The notes under the pieces are model-generated. The model made no database searches and had not been told where the DNA came from. It worked only from the letters and a program-made list of their open reading frames with translations. Both the position numbers and the translations under genes were made by a program. Source: Candidatus Acidiferrum typicum (lineage in GTDB: Bacteria; Acidobacteriota; Terriglobia; Acidiferrales; UBA7541). From it: DNA of 64,000 nucleotides. This document shows, piece after piece, positions 52,442 through 61,789 of the stretch (position 1 is its first letter; every line of letters starts with the position of its first letter). The DNA lies in the NCBI GenBank assembly GCA_002478115.1, contig DLMH01000049.1, positions 13,200 to 77,199 on the forward strand, in the 5' to 3' direction.

Positions 52442-52767
52442 GGGAGTACTCCTGGTGTCGTGGCTGCTGTCTCATAAGTAGCAAAAGGGGGAAGTGAGAC
52501 GCAAGCTCCGGCTGCGAGCTCGGTGAAGTACCCGGGCAACGGACGCGTGGGCAGAGTCCATCCAGCAGGAGTGGGATTCGGTGATGAGGCGAGGAAAATG
52601 GGGACGTTTCCTTGACTCATTGGAGGGGGGCCTGTACATTGACAGAAGGCAGCGGCAGTGCGATTCGTGAATGTCCGTATCCATTAAGAGATACCGCCAT
52701 GAAGGCCTCATGAGTCGGCCAGGACGCGCCCGCTAGAGTTCCGAACTGCTGCGCCTTGCATAATCAG
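52442..52767. other. Divergent promoter region without gene
   Basis: 326 bp between the divergent genes at 51185-52441 and 52768-54351. I see no gene, clear palindrome or repeat unit here. Confidence 0.5.
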
Positions 52768-54351
52768 ATGATTAAGGGAATTGCCGCAAGAATTTGCGCC
52801 GGGATGTTGGTGCTTGGAGTGTCTCTGGGAGTAGCGGAGGCGCAGGGAACACCGCAGCAAACGAGGGCGGTCGCGCCGAGCACGAATGTGCACGTGGACG
52901 GCAGCGAGGCGATGTTCACGACGATGTGCGCGCTGTACGCGGCGGGCTACGAAGGGGAACTGAACGAAGACAACTGGTCGACGTTTCGCACGCGGATCCG
53001 GGAACGGGTGCGCCGGCAGCAGGGACCGGCGGTGGATGCATTGCGTGAGTTTTACAAAAGGCATCAATTGCGGGATCCCGGGGCGATGCTCTCGCGGTAC
53101 GTGTGGTTCGGACTGGTTGCGGGACCCGCGCCGAAATTCGAGCCGGTGCTAAAGCGCGAGGAGTTGCCGCCGGACATGCTCGCACTCGAAGGCTTCAGCG
53201 AGATTCTTTCCAACTACTATACGGAACAGAATATTGGGCAGATGTGGCAGCAGGTTCAGCCGGAGTACGACCGGGAAATCGAGCGGCTGCACGACCCGGT
53301 GTCGCAGATCGTGCTGGTTTCGACGGCGTACCTGCGAGAAATACTGAACCCGAGCAAGCCGGGAACCTTCACGATCATCGTGGAGCCGCTGGTGGGCCGG
53401 ATCACCAACGTGCGGAATTACGGGGACAGCTATGCCATCATTCTAAGCGGGGGCGAAGAAATACCGGTGAACGTAGTGCGGCATGCATTTCTGCATTTTC
53501 TTTTGGACCCGCTTCCGCTGATGTACCCGCACGTGGTGGTGGTGAAGAGGCCGCTGTATGAGATAGCGGCGAAGGCTCCACGACTGGCGCCGGACCTGAA
53601 GGAAGATTTTTCCTCGTGGTTTTCCGAATGCACGGTGCGCGCGGTGGAATTGAAAGTGAAACGGATGTCGCCGAGCCAACGAGAGGCGGCATTAACGGCA
53701 AACGACCTCGGCGGGTACGTGCTGGTACGGCCGATTTTTGGGGCGCTGACGGGTTTTGAAAAGTCCGAGCCCGCAATGCACATCTATTTTCCGGATCTGG
53801 TCCGCAGCATCGATGTGAAGGCAGAACAGCAAAGATTGGCGGGGATTACGTTTGCGCCGGCGGAAACGCAGGCGGAAGCGGCGGAATTGAGCAGCGAAGA
53901 GGTGGCGCGCACGCGCCGGGCAAAGGTCACGACGGTTCCGGATGATCAGGAAGCGCTGGCGCAACTGACGGAAGGGGAGCGGCGGATCGGGGAGCGGAAT
54001 GCGCGTGCAGCGGAGAGCGCGTTCAAGAGCGTGCTGGTGAAGTACCCGGATCAGACGCGCGCGTGGTACGGATTAGGGTTGGTGGCGCTGCTGGATCACG
54101 ATGGAGAGCGAGCGAAAGATATTTTCGGAAGGCTGACGAGCGGAGAGCACGCGGCGACGCAAGACCCCATGGTGCTGGCGTGGTCGCACGTGTACCTCGG
54201 GCGGGTTTACGAAGATGAAGGGCAGTTGGAGAGGTCGAAGAGGGAGTATCAGGCGGCCCTCGCGGTGCAAGGGGCTCCGGCCCAGGCGCAGCAGGCGGCC
54301 CAAAAAGGGCTGGGCGAACTGGATCTAAGGAAACCCGAAGAGCGGCCCTGA
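52768..54351 (+). CDS. Exported TPR-containing protein
   Basis: 527 residues from ATG 52768; TTG 52756 is also in frame. A signal peptide (ICAGMLVLGVSLGVAEAQ) precedes a 350-residue helical region that I cannot assign (EGFSEILSNYYTEQNIGQMW, VNVVRHAFLHFLLDPLPL); the HAFLHFLLDP segment recalls but does not match a metallopeptidase helix. The last 130 residues are TPR repeats (RNARAAESAFKSVLVKYPDQTRAWYGLGLVALLDHDGERAKDIF; AWSHVYLGRVYEDEGQLERSKREYQAAL). Next gene, 22 bp on, is also a TPR protein, so the two form an operon. Confidence 0.75.
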   Translation: MIKGIAARICAGMLVLGVSLGVAEAQGTPQQTRAVAPSTNVHVDGSEAMFTTMCALYAAGYEGELNEDNWSTFRTRIRERVRRQQGPAVDALREFYKRHQLRDPGAMLSRYVWFGLVAGPAPKFEPVLKREELPPDMLALEGFSEILSNYYTEQNIGQMWQQVQPEYDREIERLHDPVSQIVLVSTAYLREILNPSKPGTFTIIVEPLVGRITNVRNYGDSYAIILSGGEEIPVNVVRHAFLHFLLDPLPLMYPHVVVVKRPLYEIAAKAPRLAPDLKEDFSSWFSECTVRAVELKVKRMSPSQREAALTANDLGGYVLVRPIFGALTGFEKSEPAMHIYFPDLVRSIDVKAEQQRLAGITFAPAETQAEAAELSSEEVARTRRAKVTTVPDDQEALAQLTEGERRIGERNARAAESAFKSVLVKYPDQTRAWYGLGLVALLDHDGERAKDIFGRLTSGEHAATQDPMVLAWSHVYLGRVYEDEGQLERSKREYQAALAVQGAPAQAQQAAQKGLGELDLRKPEERP

Positions 54352-54373
54352 ACAGAAAGAAGGAGAACGGAGT

Positions 54374-55249
54374 ATGAAAAGCATGAAGATGGAGTTGGTG
54401 GGAGCGATGATACTGGGAATTCTGCTGTTTGGAGGAAAGGATACGTTTGCGCAGGCAGCACAGGGCATGCAGCAGCCGCCCGCACAGGGAGAGAAAGACA
54501 AGGCGCCAGCACCGATAACGACAACACCACTGACGCTGGATGTAGCGCCACCCCCGGTAAGCGCGGAAGAGGATGCGGCGATGAAGGCGTTTCGTGACGC
54601 ACCGTTGACAGACGTGGGAAAGAAAAACCAAATGGGCGAGGCTTTTGTGCTGAAGTATCCGCAGAGCCGCTACCGGGTGGAAGTGTATAGCTGGCTGGTG
54701 AAGGGCTACTATGGGATAGGTGAGGTTGACAAGATGGAAGTGGCAGGAGAAAAGGAATTGGCGATCCAGCCGGAGGACGCAACGACGCTGGCGATCATGG
54801 GCCAGACGCTGCCGCGCGCGATTAGCGCGAGCATGCCGGTGGCGGACAGAGGGAAGCGACTGGATAAGTCGGAACAATACTCGAAGAAGGCGTTGGAACT
54901 GATCCCGACGCTGCCAAAGCCCGCAGGCCTCACCGATGAACAGTTCACCGCAGCGAAGAATCAGACGAGCGCGATGGCATACAGCGGGCTGGGGCTGGTG
55001 GCGTTTCGCCGGGGAAAGTTCAATGATGCGATTCCGAACCTGGAACAGTCCGTGAAGCTTGATCCGACCCCCGATCCGGTGAATTACTATTTGCTGGGGA
55101 TCTCGAATGAGAAGGCTTCGCATTTCGACGATGCGATCGCGGCGTTTACGAAATGCGCCAGCTTCCCGGGAGGGCTGCAGCCGACGTGCAAGTCCGGGAT
55201 TGAGGAAGTGAAGAAGCTTGCGCTGACGCAGCTAAACGTGCCGAGGTAA
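54374..55249 (+). CDS. Exported TPR-containing protein
   Basis: 291 residues from ATG 54374 (AAGGAG upstream). Signal peptide (MELVGAMILGILLFGGKDTFAQ), a Pro/Ala/Gln linker (30-65), then TPR-like helices (YRVEVYSWLVKGYYGIGEVDKMEVAGEKELAIQPEDATTL; AMAYSGLGLVAFRRGKFNDAIPNLEQSVKLDPTPDPVNYYLLG). It is probably a periplasmic scaffold for protein-protein contacts. It shares an operon with the preceding TPR protein and precedes rnc by 36 bp. Confidence 0.8.
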   Translation: MKSMKMELVGAMILGILLFGGKDTFAQAAQGMQQPPAQGEKDKAPAPITTTPLTLDVAPPPVSAEEDAAMKAFRDAPLTDVGKKNQMGEAFVLKYPQSRYRVEVYSWLVKGYYGIGEVDKMEVAGEKELAIQPEDATTLAIMGQTLPRAISASMPVADRGKRLDKSEQYSKKALELIPTLPKPAGLTDEQFTAAKNQTSAMAYSGLGLVAFRRGKFNDAIPNLEQSVKLDPTPDPVNYYLLGISNEKASHFDDAIAAFTKCASFPGGLQPTCKSGIEEVKKLALTQLNVPR

Positions 55250-55285
55250 GACCGCCCGCGCCGCGGCACGTCGGGAGTCAAGGTG

Positions 55286-56050
55286 ATGAACCGCGGGGAA
55301 GATGAACAGATACAAGAACGGCTGGGGTACGAGTTTCGCGACCCTGGGGTGCTGGACCGCGCGCTGACGCACAGTTCGGCGGTACCGGAGTTGCGCAGCG
55401 CCCGAGGGGAGGAGATCTCTTTCAGCGGGTCAACAGTGCAGGACAACGAGCGGCTGGAGTTCCTGGGAGACGCGGTGCTGGAACTGTTGACGAGCGAATA
55501 CCTGCTGGCGAATTTTCCGGAATGGTCGGAGGGGCAGCTCTCCAAGAGCCGGGCGCGGATCGTGAATGCGCACTCGCTGGAAGCGGCGGCGCGAGGCCTG
55601 GGAATAGGAGAACACCTGCGGCTGGGACGCGGCGAGGAAAAAACCGGAGGGCGGGATAAGCCGGCGCTGCTGGCGGATGCGTTTGAAGCAGTGGTGGCGG
55701 CGATGTACCTGGACGGCGGGCTGGAACCGGTGCGAGAGTTGCTGAAGAAGACGGTGTTCTTGCAGGCACTGGAGAGCGGGGAACGCATTTCCGAATCCGA
55801 CCGGAAGAGCGCGCTGCAGGAATACTTGCAGGGCAGGGGCGAACCGCCCGCGGAATACCGATTGGCCGGGGAAACAGGGCCGGATCACCAGAAGACGTTC
55901 CAGGTGCAGGTGTGGGTCAAGGGCGAATGCCTGGCCAGCGCGGAAGGCAGCACGAAGAAGGAAGCGGAACAGCGGGCGGCACGCAGCGCACTGGAGAGGC
56001 TGCAGCAAGTGGAAGCGAATGCCAGCGAAGGGGTGGTACCGCATGCCTGA
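55286..56050 (+). CDS. rnc: Ribonuclease III
   Basis: Double-strand-specific endoribonuclease for rRNA and mRNA processing. The 254-residue product has the endonuclease domain with the signature NERLEFLGDAVLELL (about 52-66, metal-binding Glu and Asp) and ADAFEAVVAAMYLDGG (second catalytic Asp/Glu set), and a C-terminal dsRNA-binding domain from about 175 (DRKSALQEYLQGRGEPPAEYRL, GEC-x-ASAEGSTKKEAEQRAARSAL). GTG 55283 overlaps the ATG 55286. The signal-peptidase gene starts inside its end (8-bp overlap), so the two are translationally linked. Confidence 0.95.
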   Translation: MNRGEDEQIQERLGYEFRDPGVLDRALTHSSAVPELRSARGEEISFSGSTVQDNERLEFLGDAVLELLTSEYLLANFPEWSEGQLSKSRARIVNAHSLEAAARGLGIGEHLRLGRGEEKTGGRDKPALLADAFEAVVAAMYLDGGLEPVRELLKKTVFLQALESGERISESDRKSALQEYLQGRGEPPAEYRLAGETGPDHQKTFQVQVWVKGECLASAEGSTKKEAEQRAARSALERLQQVEANASEGVVPHA

Positions 56051-56861
56051 TGAAACGCTCCCGCCGGAGAACGCGGCTCCGGTGAGCCCAGGGGAAACGG
56101 AACCGGGTGAGACGCCCGAAGCGCCGGCGAATCAGACGACAATTTCAGAATACCTCGAATCCCTTCTGGTAACGGTCATCCTGGCGTTATTTGGCACGAG
56201 TTTCGTGGTGCAAGCCTTCAAGATTCCTTCGCAATCAATGGAACGAACGCTTCTGGTGGGCGATCACCTGCTGGTGAACAAGTTCATCTTCGGAGGGCGG
56301 GGGCAGTGGTACGACAAATTTCTGCCGTACCGGCCGCTGGAGCGTGGGGACATCATCGTTTTCAAATATCCTTACCAGGACCATCCGCACTTTGTGAAGC
56401 GCGTGATCGGGCTGCCGGGAGATCACCTGAAACTGGTGGACCAACAGGTGTACATCAACGGGAAGCCGCTGTATGAGCCGTACGTGGTGCACGATACGGC
56501 GACCGGCTACGCCGATCCGCTGAATTATTCGTTTCCACCGGTGGGCAATCAGATATTCGTGTCGCAGGTGCAGCCGGAATGGGCGCACGAAATCCGCAAG
56601 TACATCCAGGGAGACGAGCTCGTTGTGCCGCCGGGGCGGTATTTCGCGATGGGGGACAATCGGGATCACAGCCTGGACAGCCGGTACTGGGGATTTGTGG
56701 ATCGCGATGCCATCATGGGACGCCCGTTCCTGATTTACTGGTCGGTGGACGCCAGCTACAACGAGACGTCGTTTGGGCAGAGGATTATCGGGATTCTGGA
56801 TACCCTTTTGCACCTGCCGGCGCGAACGCGTTGGAGCCGGATGCTGCATACCGTGCATTAA
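56043..56861 (+). CDS. lepB: Signal peptidase I
   Basis: Membrane serine protease (Ser/Lys dyad) that removes signal peptides from exported proteins. From ATG 56043 the product has 272 residues. A polar Pro/Glu-rich start, one membrane helix (about 38-56, LLVTVILALFGTSFVVQAF), then IPSQSMERTLLVGD with catalytic S65, RGDIIVFKYP, FVKRVIGLPGD with catalytic K119, and GDNRDHSLDSRYWGFVDRD, the C-terminal signature. A longer insert (about 140-185) lies between. The gene overlaps rnc by 8 bp; ATG 56043 has AAGGGG upstream. Confidence 0.95.
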   Translation: MPDETLPPENAAPVSPGETEPGETPEAPANQTTISEYLESLLVTVILALFGTSFVVQAFKIPSQSMERTLLVGDHLLVNKFIFGGRGQWYDKFLPYRPLERGDIIVFKYPYQDHPHFVKRVIGLPGDHLKLVDQQVYINGKPLYEPYVVHDTATGYADPLNYSFPPVGNQIFVSQVQPEWAHEIRKYIQGDELVVPPGRYFAMGDNRDHSLDSRYWGFVDRDAIMGRPFLIYWSVDASYNETSFGQRIIGILDTLLHLPARTRWSRMLHTVH

Positions 56862-57001
56862 GCGCGGGAAATTGCGAGAGCCCAAACTGAAATGGGCGTG
56901 TTGCGGCAGGTGAGTTCGGATGTGGAACGGCCTTTCCTAGTCCTGCCAGGAGCGTGGCGGCAGTACACTTTTTCAGGGTAGTCTGAGAAACTCCCATCGG
57001 C

Positions 57002-59650
57002 ATGAGTCGAATCCGTAAATACGGAAGAACCGCGGCAGTGGTGGTGCTGCTGCTGGTTGCGGTGCAGGTAGGCGTGTCACTCCTCGCGCGCACGCACCGC
57101 ATGCATGGCTACCTGATTGCGCATCTGGAGAGGGCGTTCGGGAGGCCGGTGGAGGTCAGGAGATTTTCCGTGCGGATTCTGCCGATTCCGGAAGTGGATG
57201 CGGTCGGAGTCACGATTGGAGAGAACCCTGCGTTCGGCAACGAGTACTTCCTGCGCGCGGAGAACATGGCGGCGAGCTTGCGCTGGATGGGGCTGCTGCG
57301 GGGCCACTTTGAATTTGGGACGATGTCGCTGACGAGGCCGAGCCTGATCCTGGTGCGGAATGCGCAAGGACGGTGGAACCTGGAGGACTGGCTGCCACCA
57401 GTGAAGGCGAAGCCGGGAAACGCCGGGACATTTTACGGGCCGCAGCAGCCGGCGGAATCCACACATCACCTGCAAAAAATCGAGTTCGACGAAGGCCGCG
57501 TGAATTTCAAGGAGGGCGAAGAGAAAAGGCCGTTCGCGTTCACGGGTGTTTCCGGGAGCGTGGAGCAAGTCTCGCCAGGGCGCTGGCAATTGCGGCTGGA
57601 GGCACGGCCCTGGCGGAGCGGGGTGACGCTGCAATCCACGGGAATCTTGCAGGTGCGCGGAGACGTGGCGGGCACTTCGGCGCGGCTGCAGCCGGCGCGG
57701 ATCCAGCTGCACTGGGGCCGAGCGTCGATTGCGGATTTATTCCGGCTGGCCACGGGGAATGATCCCGGCGTGCGCGGGGAATTCGCCGTGGACGGAAATG
57801 CCAGCGTGGGGAAGGAAAATCCGGGCGATGCGGCAGCGGGGCAATGGCAATTTGACCTGCAAGCGCGCACAACCCAGATTCACCGGTGGGACCTGACGGA
57901 GCGCAACGACAATCCACGCGTCAATGTGAGCTTGAAAGGGAAGTGGAATCTGGTGGCGGGAACAGTACGCGCCGACGAGATGAGCATTGAGTTGCCGGGA
58001 TCAAGCTTGCATGGCTCCGTTGAGCTGCAGATTGCCGGGCCGCTGGAATGGAGCGCGCGAATTGACCGTGCGGGCGTGCAGGTATCGGATTTTCTGGCGT
58101 GGTACCGCGCGTTTCAACCGGACGTGGCGGAAGAAGTAACGGCGGAGCAGTTCTTCAGCGCGGAAGGCACGGTACATGGATGGCCGTTGCAATGGGAGGG
58201 GACGCGGATCGTCAGCGATGGCGGGAGCTTGCGGCTGCCTGAATTCCAGCAACCCGTGCGGATAGGAGAAGTGCGCGGGGAGATGCGCGGCGAAAAATTC
58301 AGCGTTGAGCCAGTGCGTGTAACGTTGGGGCCGCCAGCGAAGGAAGGCGCGCCCGCGTCTAAATCGGAGAAGCTTGCAGCGAAGGGAAGAACATCTGCGG
58401 AATTGGCAAATTCGGTCGAGCTGGGATTTGTACACGATTTCGCCGCGGGCCAGGGTGATCTCCGGATCGAAGGAAGACTCGACAAAGTGCAGGATTTTTT
58501 CAAAGCAGCCGCGGCCATGGGGCACACGTTGAATCACGGCTGGGAATTGAGCGGCGGCGCCGCCACAACGATGGACTTGAATTGGGAGTATGGATTTCGG
58601 GCGAGGCACTGGAACGGCACAGTGGAGTTGAAGAAAGCGGAGCTGCAGGCGGCGGGGTTGAACCAGCCGCTGAAATTGGACGATGTATCGCTTGAGTGGA
58701 AAGACGGGCAGCACGGGGCGACGATCGCGCGAGCCGAGGGGTTTGGGGCGACGTGGTCCGGCGGAATCAAGGAAGCTGTGGCGTTGAACGCTTTGGGCGG
58801 GAGCGACTGGGGATTCCGGCTGCACGCGGACCATCTGGACGCCACGGAGCTTGATCGCTGGTTTGGACCGAGGGCGCGGCCTAACTGGCTGCAGCGGCTG
58901 CTGCCGACGCTCCTGGGGAACAACAACACCGGAGCAAAACCCAGCGAGCTGTTGCGGCGGATCTCGGCGGAAGGCGAGCTGAGTGCGGACAGCGTGACGA
59001 TTGAAAAAGTGAAATTGGGGAAGGCCAAGGCAAAACTAGCGTTTCACGACCTGCATCTGGAGGTGAGCGAGACGGAGGCACAGTGGGCCGGCGGCATGGT
59101 GCGCGGCGGGATGACGGCGGTTTTTTCGGCGTCGCCAAAATATGAAATTGCCGCGGGATTTGACGGCGTGAATCTGGCGCAGGTGCCATGGGCGGCTCGC
59201 TGGACAGAACGTTGGGCGGGCACGGCGAAAGGAACGCTGCAATTGACGACGAAGGGAGTGGGCCGAGAGGAGTTGCTGCAAGAACTTGAGGGAAGCGGAG
59301 AAATAAAGTTAAAGGGCCTGGAATTTCGCGGCTGGGATGTGGCCAGCAGCATAGAAGCGGGGGCACCGCGCATGGGCGTGTCGCGATGGATGAGTGGGGA
59401 AGGAGAGTTTACGGTGAAGAACCGCGCCGTGAATTTCGAAGGGATTCGCCTGGAAGGTGCGAAGGGGAAAATGGAGTTTGCGGGGACGCTCAGCTTTGGC
59501 CAGGAGGCGAAAATCACGATAGCGGAGGCGGATTTGCGGGAGCGCAAAGCCAAGGGAAGCGCGGCGGCGCGGAGTTTTGAATTGAGCGGACCCGTGGATG
59601 CGCCGCGGGTTCGCATCGAGACGGCGGCTGTGGTGCAGGCGAAGCCCTGA
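57002..59650 (+). CDS. AsmA-family envelope protein
   Basis: 882 residues. N-terminal membrane helix (about 12-28, AAVVVLLLVAVQVGVSLL) followed by the AsmA start pattern (LIAHLERAFGRPVEVRRFSVRILPIPEVDAVGVTIGENPAFG) and FLRAENMAASLRWMGLLRG, then a very long repetitive beta structure and the C-terminal AsmA_2-like block (KGTLQLTTKGVGREELLQELEGSGEIKLKGLEFRGWD). AsmA proteins span the periplasm and are implicated in lipid transport to the outer membrane. Full length. It precedes an S9 peptidase gene by 42 bp. Confidence 0.9.
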   Translation: MSRIRKYGRTAAVVVLLLVAVQVGVSLLARTHRMHGYLIAHLERAFGRPVEVRRFSVRILPIPEVDAVGVTIGENPAFGNEYFLRAENMAASLRWMGLLRGHFEFGTMSLTRPSLILVRNAQGRWNLEDWLPPVKAKPGNAGTFYGPQQPAESTHHLQKIEFDEGRVNFKEGEEKRPFAFTGVSGSVEQVSPGRWQLRLEARPWRSGVTLQSTGILQVRGDVAGTSARLQPARIQLHWGRASIADLFRLATGNDPGVRGEFAVDGNASVGKENPGDAAAGQWQFDLQARTTQIHRWDLTERNDNPRVNVSLKGKWNLVAGTVRADEMSIELPGSSLHGSVELQIAGPLEWSARIDRAGVQVSDFLAWYRAFQPDVAEEVTAEQFFSAEGTVHGWPLQWEGTRIVSDGGSLRLPEFQQPVRIGEVRGEMRGEKFSVEPVRVTLGPPAKEGAPASKSEKLAAKGRTSAELANSVELGFVHDFAAGQGDLRIEGRLDKVQDFFKAAAAMGHTLNHGWELSGGAATTMDLNWEYGFRARHWNGTVELKKAELQAAGLNQPLKLDDVSLEWKDGQHGATIARAEGFGATWSGGIKEAVALNALGGSDWGFRLHADHLDATELDRWFGPRARPNWLQRLLPTLLGNNNTGAKPSELLRRISAEGELSADSVTIEKVKLGKAKAKLAFHDLHLEVSETEAQWAGGMVRGGMTAVFSASPKYEIAAGFDGVNLAQVPWAARWTERWAGTAKGTLQLTTKGVGREELLQELEGSGEIKLKGLEFRGWDVASSIEAGAPRMGVSRWMSGEGEFTVKNRAVNFEGIRLEGAKGKMEFAGTLSFGQEAKITIAEADLRERKAKGSAAARSFELSGPVDAPRVRIETAAVVQAKP

Positions 59651-59692
59651 GGGGAAAGTGTTCCGGGAGGAAGGGTGATTCAGGAGATTCCG

Positions 59693-61789
59693 ATGAAGCG
59701 GTTTCTACTGTGTTTGAGTTTTGCGGCATTGGTTTCTGTGCAGCGCGGTAACGCGCAGCAGCCGTTTACGCTCGAGCAGGTTCTGAGCGCGCCCTTTCCC
59801 GCGAATCTGACGGCCTCGAAAAGCGGCGAGCGGCTGGCGTGGACGCTGGATGAGCAGGGCCATCGCAATATCTGGGTGGCGGAAGGGCCGGGCTTCGCGG
59901 CGCGGCGATTGACCGCTTACAACGAGGATGACGGCGGCGAGCTTTCGCATGTGCAATTCACGCCGGATGGCGCGGCCGTTGTTTATGTGCGCGGGGAAGG
60001 AAAGAACGAGTCGGGACAGTACGCGAACCCGACGAGCAATCCGGCGGGAGCGGAGCAGGCCGTGTGGATGATTTCCTGGAGCGGCGGCGAACCCACAAAA
60101 ATCGATGCCGGGAATTCGCCGTGCGTTTCGGCGCAAGGGAAAATTGCGTACGCGAGAGACGCGCAGATTTGGGTTTCGAGCACGGCGGCGGGAGAAAAGC
60201 CGAAGGAAGTTGCGGTGCGCGGGAAGAATGAACCGGTGGCGTGGTCTCCGGATGGGACGCGGCTGCTGTTCATTTCGCGGCGCACGGATCACAGCTTTAT
60301 CGGGATTTATCACGCGAAGGCGCAGACGGTGAAATTCATCGCACCTTCGGCGGATTGGGATATGGACCCCGTGTGGTCGCTGGACGGAAGGAAGGTGGCG
60401 TACGTGCGCGTGCCGAGCCAGGCACGCGATGCGGCTGACCGGTACTTCAGCGAACCGGACCGCGCGACGGAATGGGCGATCCGGGTTGCGAACGCGGAGA
60501 CGGGCAGCGCGCGGGAGATTTGGCACAGCGGAACGTCGCTGCAATCGTCGTATCCGGAGATGGCGGAGGACACGGGAGGCGGGGTACTGAATTGGGCGGC
60601 GGAGAATCGCATCGTGTTCGCCAGCGAAGAGGACGGCTGGCAGCATCTTTATGCGATTTCAGGGGACGGCGGCGCGGCCAAGCTGCTGACGCCGGGAAGT
60701 TGCGAACTGGAGCAGTGGTCTTTTTCGAGGGATAAGAGCGCGATTTTGTTTAATTCCAATTGCGAGGACGTGGACCGCCGTCATTTGTGGCGAGTTGGCA
60801 CGACGGGAGGAGCGCCGGAGGCAATCACGGCGGGCGATAGCATCGAATGGGGCGGAGTGTTTCTGGGCGACGGCGAGCACCTGGCATATTTTTCTTCGGA
60901 TGCGAAACATACCGGGCGGACGTTCGTGCGCGGGGTGGCGAAGGACGCGCATCCCATTGCGCTGGCTCCGCAAACTATTCCGGCGGAATTTCCGGCGGAA
61001 CAGCTTGTTACGCCGCAGCAGGTGATCTTCAAGTCGGGGGATGGCCTGGAGATTCACGGGCAACTGTTTGTGCCGAGGAATTTGAAGCCGGGCGAGAAGC
61101 GTGCGGCAGTGATTTTTTTGCATGGCGGGCCGCCGCGGCAGATGCTGCTGGGCTGGCATACCATGTACTACTACTCGAATGCGTATGGGATGAACCAGTA
61201 TCTGGCGAATCGCGGGTACATCGTGCTGTCGGTGAATTACCGCGACGGCATCGGCTATGGGCGGGCGTTCCGCGAGGCGGCGAACCACGGGCCGAGGGGC
61301 GCTAGCGAATATCAGGATGTGGTGGCCGCCGGAAAATACCTGGCGGCACGCAGCGATGTCGATGCAAAACGGATTGGGCTATGGGGCGGAAGTTACGGCG
61401 GGTACCTGACGGCGCTGGGATTGGCGCGCAATTCGGATCTTTTCGCGGCGGGCGTGGATATGCACGGTGTGCACGACTGGGCGGCGGAGATTTGGGATGA
61501 GAAGTACGTTGCGCCGGAGTGGAGGAAGGTGCCGCACGATTCTTCACCGGTGGCGTTCGTGGATACGTGGAAATCGCCGGTGCTTTTCATTCATGGGGAC
61601 GATGACCGCAACGTTGGGTTTTCGCAGACGGTGGATCTGATTGCGCGCTTGCGGGCCAGGGGCGTACACCTGGAGCAACTGGTGTTTCCGGATGAGGTGC
61701 ACGATTTTCTGCTGCACCGGCACTGGGTGGAGGCATATCGGGCGGCGAGCGAGTTTCTTGACCGGCAAATTGGCGGAGAGAAGAAATAG
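59693..61789 (+). CDS. S9-family prolyl oligopeptidase-like peptidase, exported
   Basis: 698 residues from ATG 59693 (AGGAG 6 bases upstream; the earlier GTG 59675 is less likely). Signal peptide (FLLCLSFAALVSVQRGNAQ). A beta-propeller (about 40-420, with repeated WDMDPVWSLDGRKVAYVR-type WD40-like blades) is followed by an alpha/beta hydrolase. The catalytic triad is S567 (GGSYGG), D636-638 region (IHGDDDRNVG) and H670 (DEVHDFLLH). It degrades peptides in the periplasm. The following gene starts on the last base of its stop codon, so the two are coupled. Confidence 0.93.
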   Translation: MKRFLLCLSFAALVSVQRGNAQQPFTLEQVLSAPFPANLTASKSGERLAWTLDEQGHRNIWVAEGPGFAARRLTAYNEDDGGELSHVQFTPDGAAVVYVRGEGKNESGQYANPTSNPAGAEQAVWMISWSGGEPTKIDAGNSPCVSAQGKIAYARDAQIWVSSTAAGEKPKEVAVRGKNEPVAWSPDGTRLLFISRRTDHSFIGIYHAKAQTVKFIAPSADWDMDPVWSLDGRKVAYVRVPSQARDAADRYFSEPDRATEWAIRVANAETGSAREIWHSGTSLQSSYPEMAEDTGGGVLNWAAENRIVFASEEDGWQHLYAISGDGGAAKLLTPGSCELEQWSFSRDKSAILFNSNCEDVDRRHLWRVGTTGGAPEAITAGDSIEWGGVFLGDGEHLAYFSSDAKHTGRTFVRGVAKDAHPIALAPQTIPAEFPAEQLVTPQQVIFKSGDGLEIHGQLFVPRNLKPGEKRAAVIFLHGGPPRQMLLGWHTMYYYSNAYGMNQYLANRGYIVLSVNYRDGIGYGRAFREAANHGPRGASEYQDVVAAGKYLAARSDVDAKRIGLWGGSYGGYLTALGLARNSDLFAAGVDMHGVHDWAAEIWDEKYVAPEWRKVPHDSSPVAFVDTWKSPVLFIHGDDDRNVGFSQTVDLIARLRARGVHLEQLVFPDEVHDFLLHRHWVEAYRAASEFLDRQIGGEKK